From Williamsia herbipolensis (lineage in GTDB: Bacteria > Actinomycetota > Actinomycetes > Mycobacteriales > Mycobacteriaceae), in NCBI RefSeq assembly GCF_000964005.1, contig NZ_JXYP01000024.1, positions 1-34,905 of the forward strand: a stretch of DNA of 34,905 nucleotides, read 5' to 3'. A program made the position numbers and the translations under genes. Shown one piece after another: positions 24,150 through 31,636 of this stretch. Below the pieces are notes generated by a model that did no database searches, was not told the origin of the DNA, and worked only from the letters and a program-made list of their open reading frames with translations. The stretch's first letter is position 1, and each line of letters begins with the position of its first letter.

Positions 24150-24205
24150 CGTATCTGGCATCGTGAGCGCGACCACTGTCCGGATCGAATGTCGGGAGAC
24201 AAACA

Positions 24206-25318
24206 ATGAGATCGCTGTCGCGCGCCGTCGTCGTGGCGTTGTCCGTCATCACCATCGTCGGTTCGGTGACCACGACCGCCTCCGCCGCGCCCACGGTCGC
24301 CCCGGCCACCGTGTTGGGCTCGATCTCCGACGGGCCGGGCAGCTTCAGCGTCTATCGCACCGTCGACTCCGGCAAGCAGGCCGCCGCCGTCGACGACGAC
24401 GCGTGCAACGCCTATTTCGGCTTCCCCCGGCGGTTCACCGTCCTCCAGCGCCTCGATGCCCGGCTCTACACCTTCGCCAACAGCGCCACCACCGGGTTCC
24501 TGACCGATCCGACGAGATCTGACGTCGGTCCGATCTACGTCTGCGGCACACTCGGTCTCGACGGCCAGTCGATCTACGAGCAGTACTCGCGGGCCACCGC
24601 GCCCGGCATCGGACCGCTGACCATGAGCGGGCCCTGCGGCCTCACGCCCTACATCGCCGAAGGTCGCGGCGGGGCCGACTGCGTGCAGCGCATCAACCCC
24701 AACGCCAACGGCGTGACCGGCGGTGTCGCGAGCAGCAACTCGGTCACCAACCCGATCCGCCTGCCCGGCGGTACCACCGGATCGTTGTGGACCTTCTACA
24801 CCACCGGCACCCCCCGGGCGCCTGTGAACGCCCCCACCGCACCGCAGGCCCCCGACACCGGATCGGTGAAGTATTCCGTGGGCCGCGAGGTGGACTCGAT
24901 CTCGGCCGGGACCAAGGCCGGCTGCCCCGGCGGTGTCCGCACCACGAAAATCCACGCGATCTCGGTCGATGCGGCCACCGGCGCCATCGCCGGCGAACCC
25001 TCGGCGACCACCGCCGCCGACGCCACGATCTGCTACCAGAAGGTGGGGCTCCCCGACTTCGGCGCGACGCTCACCATCTCCATCGGCGGCATCGCCCTCA
25101 CCACCACGAACGGCGGCCACTGCCGACAGAGCGCGTTACCCGGCACCGCGTCGCGCCAGCAGACCTGCGGCTTCGCCCTCCCGGCGAACTACGGCCGCGG
25201 CCTCACCGGCGGTCTCGTGACCCTCAACGGTGTGGTGCCGCCGAACGATCCGGCCGGTTCGGTCAACTCCGCGGTCTGGACCGTCAGCGTGCTGGGATCG
25301 ATCAAGCCGGCGTTCTAG
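24206..25318 (+). CDS. Secreted protein of unknown function
   Basis: A 370-residue exported protein. The signal peptide (RSLSRAVVVALSVITIVGSV) likely ends at TTASA/APT. The mature chain contains eight cysteines (in DACN, YVCG, GPCG, ADCV, AGCP, TICY, GHCR and QTCG), an even number consistent with disulfide bonds outside the cell, and is rich in Thr, Gly, Ser and Ala. I recognise no domain. GGGAG precedes ATG 24206 by about 8 nt. The end of the gene is 9 bp from the convergent soxR stop, with a perfect 12-bp palindrome (25317-25328) between them. Confidence 0.75.
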   Translation: MRSLSRAVVVALSVITIVGSVTTTASAAPTVAPATVLGSISDGPGSFSVYRTVDSGKQAAAVDDDACNAYFGFPRRFTVLQRLDARLYTFANSATTGFLTDPTRSDVGPIYVCGTLGLDGQSIYEQYSRATAPGIGPLTMSGPCGLTPYIAEGRGGADCVQRINPNANGVTGGVASSNSVTNPIRLPGGTTGSLWTFYTTGTPRAPVNAPTAPQAPDTGSVKYSVGREVDSISAGTKAGCPGGVRTTKIHAISVDAATGAIAGEPSATTAADATICYQKVGLPDFGATLTISIGGIALTTTNGGHCRQSALPGTASRQQTCGFALPANYGRGLTGGLVTLNGVVPPNDPAGSVNSAVWTVSVLGSIKPAF

Positions 25319-25327
25319 ACCGCGGTC

Positions 25328-25804
25328 TCAGACACCTCGACGATCGGGCTCCAGCGGGTCGAACACCCGCTGGGGCCCGATCGCGTTGTGGCCCAGGCGA
25401 TCGCCCGGATTGGCCAGGGCGCAGGTGCTCAGGGACAGACATCCGCAGCCGATGCAGTCGGTGAGGTTGTCGCGCAGGCGGGTCATCTCGTCGATCCGCG
25501 CCGTCAGATCCGACTCCCACGACCGTGAGAGTCGGGCCCAGTCACGCTTAGTCGGCGACCGACCCGACGGGAGTTCGTCGAGTGCGGACCGGATCGACGC
25601 CAACGGGATGCCCACGCGCGCCGAGATCCGGATGAAGGCGATGCGGCGCAGCGTGTCGCGGCCGTAGCGACGCTGGTTACCCGACGTGCGTCGACTCGAG
25701 ATGAGGCCCTCGCGCTCGTAGAAGTGCAGCGCCGACACCGCGACACCACTGCGGGCGGCGAGTTGCCCGACCGTGAATTCCTTGCTCTGCGCAGGTGTGC
25801 TCAT
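25328..25804 (-). CDS. soxR: Redox-sensitive transcriptional activator SoxR
   Basis: A 158-residue MerR-family regulator. The N-terminal winged helix-turn-helix ([20 protein letters not shown], then [18 protein letters not shown]) is followed by a dimerisation helix and the [2Fe-2S] cluster motif [12 protein letters not shown] (C-x2-C-x-C-x5-C), diagnostic of SoxR. SoxR is activated by redox-cycling compounds or superoxide, which oxidise the cluster. ATG 25804 is in the right place; the frame extends far upstream antisense to aroA, which I reject. The gene is divergent from aroA over 51 bp. No perfect SoxR-box dyad was seen in that gap, and no obvious SoxR target such as a monooxygenase is adjacent. 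Confidence 0.93.
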   Translation of the reverse strand: MSTPAQSKEFTVGQLAARSGVAVSALHFYEREGLISSRRTSGNQRRYGRDTLRRIAFIRISARVGIPLASIRSALDELPSGRSPTKRDWARLSRSWESDLTARIDEMTRLRDNLTDCIGCGCLSLSTCALANPGDRLGHNAIGPQRVFDPLEPDRRGV

Positions 25805-25843
25805 CGGCGACGATGCTACGACTTCTCCCGCACCTGCGCGTGG

Positions 25844-25849
25844 GACAAT
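25844..25849 (+). promoter_or_regulatory. -10-like GACAAT of aroA
   Basis: GACAAT is followed by 6 nt and then GTG 25856. The spacing fits a leaderless transcript and supports GTG 25856 as the aroA start. Confidence 0.4.
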
Positions 25850-25855
25850 CGGTTC

Positions 25856-27148
25856 GTGATCTCGACGAACCCGCGCGCCCCGTACGCCGCACCGATGGCC
25901 GTTCGCCCGGTCGCCGCCACGGTGAGCGTGCCCGGTTCGAAGTCGATCACCAACCGCGCGGTCGTCATCGCCGCACTCGCCGACACCCCGAGCACCCTCA
26001 CCGGCGTGCTGCGAAGCCGCGACACCGACCTCATGCTCGACGCGGTCGCCACGCTCGGCGTCGGGGTCTCCCCCGATCCAGCCGACCCGACCACCGTCAC
26101 CATCACCCCCGGCGCGCTGACCGGTGGACACGTCGACTGCGGGTTGGCCGGGACCGTCATGCGCTTCGTGCCGCCGATGGCCGCGCTCGCCCACGGCACG
26201 GTGACCGTCGACGGCGACGAGCAGATGCGCGCCCGTCCGGTCGACACCATCCTGTCGGCTCTGCGGGACCTGGGTGTCGCGGTCGAGGGGCGGACGCTGC
26301 CCTTCGGTATCGCGGGCACCGGCTCGGTACGCGGCGGCGAGGTGACCATCGACGCGTCGTCGTCGTCGCAGTTCGTCTCCGGGCTGCTCATCTCCGCGGC
26401 CCGGTTCGATGCGGGTGTCACCATCCACCATGTCGGGAAACCTGTTCCCTCCCAACCGCACATCGACATGACGATCGAGATGCTGCGGACGGCCGGGGTC
26501 ACCGTCGACGACGGTGTCGCGAACACGTGGCGCGTGGTCCCCGGACCCGTCGCGGCCGTCGACTGGCGGATCGAACCCGACCTCTCCAACGCGGCGGCGT
26601 TCGTCGCCGCGGCGGCGGCCACCGGGGGCGAGGTGTCCATCCCGCTCTGGCCCGACCGGACCACCCAACCGGGTGCGCAGATCGTCGACGTCCTCGTGGA
26701 GATGGGAGCCACCGCGCAGATCGACGGCGGCGTGCTGACCGTCCGCGGCCCGCACCAGCTGTCGGGTCTCACCGCTGACCTGCACGACATCGGCGAACTG
26801 ACGCCGACGATCGCGGCCCTGTGCGCGCTCGCCGACTCGACCTCGATGCTGTCGGGCATCGCGCACCTGCGCGGTCACGAGACCGATCGACTGACCGCCC
26901 TCGCCACCGAGATCACCCGGCTGGGTGGTCGGTGCACCGAGACCGCCGACGGACTGCGCATCGAACCGGCCCCCCTGCACGGCGGTCTGTGGCACGCCTA
27001 CGCCGATCACCGCATGGCCACGGCGGGAGCCCTGCTCGGCCTCGTCGTCGACGGCGTCGCCGTCGACGACATCGCCTGCACGGCCAAGACCATGCCGGAC
27101 TTCCCCGCGATGTGGCAGCGGATGCTCGCCGGGACGGATCAGCCCTGA
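25856..27148 (+). CDS. aroA: 3-phosphoshikimate 1-carboxyvinyltransferase (EPSP synthase)
   Basis: A 430-residue EPSP synthase, the sixth step of the shikimate pathway: phosphoenolpyruvate plus shikimate-3-phosphate gives EPSP on the way to aromatic amino acids. Visible family signatures are [16 protein letters not shown] (active-site Lys and Ser), [13 protein letters not shown] (PEP loop), [28 protein letters not shown] and the C-terminal [12 protein letters not shown]. The PEP loop reads LAGTVMR where many bacteria have NAGTAMR; related actinobacterial enzymes vary here. GTG 25856 is chosen from length and the nearby -10. ATG at residue 14 is possible. The stop overlaps the rsgA start, so the two are coupled, the same order as M. 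tuberculosis Rv3227-Rv3228. Confidence 0.96.
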   Translation: MISTNPRAPYAAPMAVRPVAATVSVPGSKSITNRAVVIAALADTPSTLTGVLRSRDTDLMLDAVATLGVGVSPDPADPTTVTITPGALTGGHVDCGLAGTVMRFVPPMAALAHGTVTVDGDEQMRARPVDTILSALRDLGVAVEGRTLPFGIAGTGSVRGGEVTIDASSSSQFVSGLLISAARFDAGVTIHHVGKPVPSQPHIDMTIEMLRTAGVTVDDGVANTWRVVPGPVAAVDWRIEPDLSNAAAFVAAAAATGGEVSIPLWPDRTTQPGAQIVDVLVEMGATAQIDGGVLTVRGPHQLSGLTADLHDIGELTPTIAALCALADSTSMLSGIAHLRGHETDRLTALATEITRLGGRCTETADGLRIEPAPLHGGLWHAYADHRMATAGALLGLVVDGVAVDDIACTAKTMPDFPAMWQRMLAGTDQP

Positions 27149-28152
27149 GCGGCCGCCAACTCGACGAGACCGACGTCCGGATACGTCCGGGCAAGGGCAG
27201 CCGACCGCGCACCAAGACGCGGCCGGCGCACGACGACGCCCTCGAGGGGATGGTCATCTCCGTCGACCGCGGGCGCTGGGGCTGTGTCCTCGACGGGCCC
27301 GACGCGACGCGCGTCGTCTGCATGCGCGCCCGCGAACTGGGCCGCACCCCGATCGTCGTCGGCGACCGCGTCGGGGTGGTCGGCGACCTCAGCGGAACTG
27401 TCGACACCCTCGCGCGGATCGTGCGCGTGGACGAACGCTCGTCGGTGCTGCGACGCACCGCCGACGACACCGACCCCTACGAGCGGGTCGTGGTCGCCAA
27501 CGCCTCGCAACTGTTGATAGTCACCGCCCTCGCCGACCCGCCGCCGCGGACCGGCTTCGTCGAGCGCGCCCTCGTCGCGGCCTACGTCGGCGGGTTGTCG
27601 CCCATCCTCTGTCTCACCAAGTCCGACCTCGCCGACGCCGACGAGTTCCGCGCGGCGTTCGCCGACCTCGACCTGCCCGTGCTCATCGCCGGGCGTGACG
27701 ATCCCCTCGAACCGGTCCTCGACACGCTGCGGGGCCACGTCAGCGCACTCATCGGTCACTCCGGGGTGGGCAAGTCGACACTGGTCAACCGGGTGGTGCC
27801 CGATGCCTATCGCGCGGTCGGGGTGGTGTCGGGGGTCGGCAAGGGACGGCACACCTCGACGCAGTCGGTCGCGCTGGAACTGCCCGGACGCCAGGGCTGG
27901 GTCATCGACACCCCCGGCATCCGATCCTTCGGACTGGCCAACGTCGCGCCCGACGACCTCGTGAACGCGTTCGGCGACCTGCGCGACGCGATCGACGAAT
28001 GTCCGCGCGGCTGTACGCATCTGGGGCCGCCGACCGATCCCGAGTGTGCGCTCGACACGTTGACCGGCGAGGCCGCACGGCGGGTCACCGCGGTGCGTGC
28101 GCTGCTCTCGGCGGTGGTGCACACCGACGGGCACGACTCCCCGCGCGGCTAG
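27145..28152 (+). CDS. rsgA: Ribosome small-subunit GTPase RsgA, apparent CTG start
   Basis: A 335-residue circularly permuted GTPase that matures the 30S ribosomal subunit. After the RPRTKTRP motif and an OB-fold, the G motifs occur in permuted order: G4 TKSD (158-161), G1 GHSGVGKST (204-212), G3 DTPG (255-258). A C-terminal zinc knuckle uses Cys286, Cys290, His292 and Cys301. The conserved N-terminus has no ATG, GTG or TTG. The CTG at 27145 overlaps the aroA stop as CTGA, as ATGA or GTGA would in related species, with GGGACGGA about 8 nt upstream. ATG 27250 is the next conventional start, but it would remove the conserved RPRTKTRP region. Confidence 0.92.
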   Translation: MSGRQLDETDVRIRPGKGSRPRTKTRPAHDDALEGMVISVDRGRWGCVLDGPDATRVVCMRARELGRTPIVVGDRVGVVGDLSGTVDTLARIVRVDERSSVLRRTADDTDPYERVVVANASQLLIVTALADPPPRTGFVERALVAAYVGGLSPILCLTKSDLADADEFRAAFADLDLPVLIAGRDDPLEPVLDTLRGHVSALIGHSGVGKSTLVNRVVPDAYRAVGVVSGVGKGRHTSTQSVALELPGRQGWVIDTPGIRSFGLANVAPDDLVNAFGDLRDAIDECPRGCTHLGPPTDPECALDTLTGEAARRVTAVRALLSAVVHTDGHDSPRG

Positions 28153-28190
28153 ACGCCGCGGTCACCGGCGATGGTGCCGCAGGGACGCCG

Positions 28191-29432
28191 TCAGGCCGAG
28201 GCGGCGACGGTGCGACGGCTTCGACGCGCGTCGGCGATGGCCGTCTTGAGACCACGGCGCAGGTTCCCGCCGTGTTCACCGACCGCCGCCGTGACGGCGG
28301 GCACCGCGAAGCGCCGCTCGGATGCGGTCTCGGGGGCGTCGTCGGCGGTGGCCCTGAGGAAGCGGTCGGGCAGCGCCAGCTTCCAGATGGTGCGCAGCGA
28401 CAGCCAGTACTGCCGCGGCAGCGAACCCGTCGTGTAGGGCAGGTCGTAGCGGGCGCAGATCTCGCGGATCTCGCGGCTCATCTCCGCGTACCGGTTGCTC
28501 GGCAGGTCGGGGAAGAGGTGGTGCTCGATCTGGTAGCAGAGGTTGCCGCTCATGAACGCCATGGCCTTGCCGGCCTTGAAGTTGGCCGTCCCCAACATCT
28601 GACGGAGGTACCACTGACCCGGCGTCTCGTTCTCGATGGACTCGAGGGTGAACTTCTCCGCACCGTCGGGGAAGTGGCCGCAGAAGATCACGACGTAGGT
28701 CCACAGGTTGCGCGCGAGGTTGGCGGTCAGGTTCGCCGAGAGGGTGCGTCCGGCACGCTTGCCCGACAGCGCGGGGAACAACACGTAGTCCTTGGTGATC
28801 TGGCGACGGACCTTGTGCAGGAACGGCATCACCTGGGGCTTCGCGTCGGCCCACGAGCGCTTGCCCGACACGACGTCCTTCAGGGCGAGATCGTGCAGGG
28901 CGATGCCCCACTCGAACGTCGCGGCGAGGAAGACGTTGATGAACGGACCGCCGAGGTGCTTGGCACGCCACGGTTCGTCACGGGTGATGCGCATGACGCC
29001 GTACCCGAGGTCCTCGTCCATGCCGATCACGTTCGTGTACTTGTGGTGGACGACGTTGTGCGAGTGCTTCCAGTCCGGTGCGGCGCACACCATGTCCCAC
29101 TCCCAGGACGACGAGTGCACCTCGGGATCGTTCATCCAGTCCCACTGGCCGTGCATCACGTTGTGCCCGAGCTCCATGTTCTCGATCATCTTCGCGACGG
29201 CGAGCAACGCGGTGCCCACGACCCATTCCGACCGGGTCTTGTTGTTCCACAACACGAGTCGGCCAGCGGCCTCCACGAGGCGCTGCGCGGTGATGGTACG
29301 ACGCAGATACCGGGCATCGCGCTCGCCGCGGTCGGCCTCGATCCGGCGACGCATCGCGTCGAGCTCACGTCCGAGCTCGGCGACGTCGGCCTCGGAGAGG
29401 TGGGCGTAGGTGTTGATGTCGGTGATGGCCAT
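28191..29432 (-). CDS. DesA3-type acyl-CoA desaturase (copy 1)
   Basis: A 413-residue integral membrane fatty-acid desaturase with three histidine clusters for the di-iron centre: H90-NVM-H94, H125-NVV-HH130 and QIEHH (Gln301, His304, His305). M. tuberculosis DesA3 (Rv3229c), which makes oleoyl-CoA from stearoyl-CoA, is the positional equivalent. The family needs an electron-transfer reductase (Rv3230c beside desA3), and none is encoded in this window. ATG 29432 matches the N-terminus of copy 2 (both reach YAHLSE at residues 9-14). AAGGAG lies 11 nt upstream, rather far. It follows copy 2 after a 153-bp gap that could hold its own promoter. The C-terminus is Arg/Ala-rich. Confidence 0.92.
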   Translation of the reverse strand: MAITDINTYAHLSEADVAELGRELDAMRRRIEADRGERDARYLRRTITAQRLVEAAGRLVLWNNKTRSEWVVGTALLAVAKMIENMELGHNVMHGQWDWMNDPEVHSSSWEWDMVCAAPDWKHSHNVVHHKYTNVIGMDEDLGYGVMRITRDEPWRAKHLGGPFINVFLAATFEWGIALHDLALKDVVSGKRSWADAKPQVMPFLHKVRRQITKDYVLFPALSGKRAGRTLSANLTANLARNLWTYVVIFCGHFPDGAEKFTLESIENETPGQWYLRQMLGTANFKAGKAMAFMSGNLCYQIEHHLFPDLPSNRYAEMSREIREICARYDLPYTTGSLPRQYWLSLRTIWKLALPDRFLRATADDAPETASERRFAVPAVTAAVGEHGGNLRRGLKTAIADARRSRRTVAASA

Positions 29433-29585
29433 GGGCCGGGCTACTCCTTGTGGCGTGCTCCGCACGGTGTGCTCGCACACGGATCGGGTGCTCGATTCAT
29501 TGTCCACACCGCGCGGTCGTTACGCCACCGTGACCTCGAGACGGCCGTGTCAGCCTGCGGTGTGTTCGGGCGTGTCGCGTCTCGG

Positions 29586-30896
29586 TCAGGCGGCGCGATC
29601 GGTGCCCCGGGCCGCCGGGACCAGACGCGACACCTTGGCGAGTGCGCCGTCACGTCGACGCGCTCGTGCGGTCGCCATGGCGCTGCGCAGACCCCGCCGC
29701 TTGCCGGTGACCGGGTCGATGGTGGCGACCAGACGGACGGCGGAGTCCTCACGGAAGCGCTCCTCCGACGCGGTCTCCGGTGCGTCGTCGCGGGTGTCGC
29801 GCAGGTACTTGTTCGGCAGCGAGAGCTTCGCGATGGTCCGCCACGACTTGGCGTACTGCACCGGGAACGGGCCGATCGTGTACGGCAGGTCGTACTCCTC
29901 GCACAGCGCCTTGACCTCGTGGGAGATCTCGCGCAGACGGTTGCTGGGCAGGTCCGGGAACAGGTGGTGCTCGATCTGGAACGACAGGTTGCCGCTCATG
30001 AACGCCAGCACCGGGCCGCAGTGGAAGTTGGCGCTGCCCAGCATCTGCCGCAGGTACCACTCGCCCTGGGTCTCGGAGTCGACATCCTGCTTGACGAACT
30101 TCTCGGCGCCGTCGGGGAAGTGACCGCAGAAGATGATCGCGTTCGACCACACGTTGCGGATCGCGTTGCCCATCAGGTTCGCCGTGAGGGCGGCGCGCCA
30201 TCCCGACCTCGACCGGGTGACCGCACCGGCGAGCGCCGGGTACACCACGTAGTCCTTGAGGATCTGGCGACCCACCTTCTCGCCGACCTCGCCGAGCTTG
30301 CGATCGAGCTCGGCGCGGTCGAAGTCCTTCCGACCGATCTTGCCGAGCTCGAGGTGCTGCAGCGCCACGCCGTATTCGAAGCCGAGCGCCAGGACGGTGT
30401 TCGACAAGATGTTGGCGAGGTAGATCGGGTGCCACCGCTGGTCGCGGGTGACGCGCAGCAGGCCGTAGCCCACGTCGTCGTCCATGCCCAGCACGTTCGT
30501 GTACTTGTGATGCAGGTAGTTGTGGGTCTGCTTCCAGTGCTCGGACGGACCCGCGTTGTCCCACTCCCAGCCGGTCGAGTGGATCTCGGGATCGTTCATC
30601 CAGTCCCACTGGCCGTGCATGACGTTGTGGCCGATCTCCATGTTCTCGACGATCTTGGCGACACCGAGCGCCGAGGCGCCCAGCCACCACAGCGGCCGGC
30701 GTCGAGCGCCGACGGTCAGCGCGCGACCGGTGACCTCGAGGGCGCGCTGGAACCGGATGGTGTTGCGGATGTACTTCGCATCACGCTCTCCGCGGACCTC
30801 TTCGATGCGGGCGCGGACGGCGTCGAGACGGCGTCCGAGTTCGGCGACGTCGCTTTCGCTGAGGTGCGCGTACTCGGGGACGTTCTTGACTGCCAC
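29586..30896 (-). CDS. DesA3-type acyl-CoA desaturase (copy 2)
   Basis: A 436-residue paralogue of the downstream desaturase, with the same three histidine boxes: H90-NVM-H94, H125-NYL-HH130 and QIEHH (Gln307, His310, His311). It carries a longer central charged stretch (KDFDRAELDRKLGEVGEKVG) and a longer basic C-terminus. It is predicted to insert a double bond in saturated acyl-CoA at the membrane; regiospecificity cannot be read from sequence. GTG 30896 has AGGAG 5-6 nt upstream. The region 30926-30989 contains three palindromes that overlap the likely promoter, so expression is probably controlled by a repressor. Tandem duplication with divergence is inferred; M. tuberculosis has one copy here. 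Confidence 0.92.
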   Translation of the reverse strand: MAVKNVPEYAHLSESDVAELGRRLDAVRARIEEVRGERDAKYIRNTIRFQRALEVTGRALTVGARRRPLWWLGASALGVAKIVENMEIGHNVMHGQWDWMNDPEIHSTGWEWDNAGPSEHWKQTHNYLHHKYTNVLGMDDDVGYGLLRVTRDQRWHPIYLANILSNTVLALGFEYGVALQHLELGKIGRKDFDRAELDRKLGEVGEKVGRQILKDYVVYPALAGAVTRSRSGWRAALTANLMGNAIRNVWSNAIIFCGHFPDGAEKFVKQDVDSETQGEWYLRQMLGSANFHCGPVLAFMSGNLSFQIEHHLFPDLPSNRLREISHEVKALCEEYDLPYTIGPFPVQYAKSWRTIAKLSLPNKYLRDTRDDAPETASEERFREDSAVRLVATIDPVTGKRRGLRSAMATARARRRDGALAKVSRLVPAARGTDRAA

Positions 30897-30925
30897 GATG
30901 ACTCCTTCGGCGCCGGAACTGCTGA

Positions 30926-30956
30926 CCTACGAAAGCGTAGGTTACGGAACCGTAGG
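30926..30956 (-). promoter_or_regulatory. Palindromic operator cluster before the desaturase genes
   Basis: CCTACG (30926-30931) and CGTAGG (30936-30941) form a perfect palindrome around AAAG. Immediately next to it, TACGG and CCGTA (30943-30954) form another around AA. CGTAGG is repeated 15 bp away (30936 and 30951). The cluster lies 30-60 bp upstream of GTG 30896 and contains TACGCT as a possible -10 on the minus strand. It looks like a TetR-type repressor operator; the regulator is unknown. Confidence 0.6.
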
Positions 30957-30965
30957 CGTCCAGGG

Positions 30966-30989
30966 GTTGTCGTGGATGTGTACGACAAC
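30966..30989. promoter_or_regulatory. Second inverted repeat upstream of the desaturase genes
   Basis: GTTGTCGT (30966-30973) and ACGACAAC (30982-30989) are perfect inverted 8-mers separated by 8 bp. The repeat sits just upstream of the operator cluster and could bind a second regulator. Confidence 0.45.
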
Positions 30990-31089
30990 ACACCGTCCAC
31001 ACAGGGTTCTTGGCGTCGAACCCAACCCCTCGGGCGTGCGTCGGTGCAGCCCGGATGCACCCTGCATCCGCACCTGCAGAGGAGGGGCG

Positions 31090-31605
31090 TCAGAGGAGTT
31101 CGAGGAGGAACGGGAGCTCCTGCGTGGCGTACCAGGCCAGGTCGAAATCATCGACGTCGCCGATCGCGAGCTCGGCGTCCTCGTCGCCCAGGTCGGCGTC
31201 ATCGATCACCTCGACCGCCGCGGCGACAGCGGTCTGGGCCTCGGCCACGTCGACGTGCACCGATGCGATCGCCGAGCGTGGCACCGACGGGTCGATCCTG
31301 ACCACGGCGACGTCGAGGTCGGGGCGCAGGGTCACCGGTTCGACGTCGGCGGCGACCACCACCCGCCGCAGCGGCAACGCCGGCTCGTCGGGGGAACGCG
31401 TATCCGCCTCGGCCGCCATCAGGCGCAGCGACGCCCGCGCGGCCTCCCGCATGGCGGCCTCGGAGAGTTCCTCGTCGTCACCGGCGGTGTAGGACTCCCG
31501 CAGCGCCGGGGTGAGGGCGAAGGCGGTGCCGCCGACGGACTCGAACCGCCCCGAGGACTCGATCGTGGCCACCATCGCCAACGTGGCCGGTAGGTACACC
31601 CTCAC
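31090..31605 (-). CDS. DUF6912 family protein (Rv3231c-like)
   Basis: A 171-residue cytosolic protein beginning RVYLPATLAM with the block GTAFALTPALRESY and LREAARASLRLM-like sequence shortly after, the hallmark of the actinobacterial DUF6912 family (M. tuberculosis Rv3231c). The C-terminal half is very acidic (DDADLGDEDAELAIGDVDDF). Function is unknown. GTG 31605 is preceded by GGAGAG. It follows the acyltransferase gene by 31 bp and is probably co-transcribed with it. Confidence 0.8.
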   Translation of the reverse strand: MRVYLPATLAMVATIESSGRFESVGGTAFALTPALRESYTAGDDEELSEAAMREAARASLRLMAAEADTRSPDEPALPLRRVVVAADVEPVTLRPDLDVAVVRIDPSVPRSAIASVHVDVAEAQTAVAAAVEVIDDADLGDEDAELAIGDVDDFDLAWYATQELPFLLELL

Positions 31606-31636
31606 TCGACTGCTCTCCTCGCATCTGGTTGATCGG

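Noticed and set aside
25317-25328. AGACCGCGGTCT palindrome as a terminator between the secreted protein gene and soxR
   Set aside because: It has no loop and is only 12 bp; a functional hairpin is unlikely, though a protein site cannot be excluded.
27999-31301. A 1100-codon plus-strand open frame antisense to both desaturases
   Set aside because: It mirrors codon structure of the real minus-strand genes; composition is His/Gly/Val/Arg-rich with no domains.
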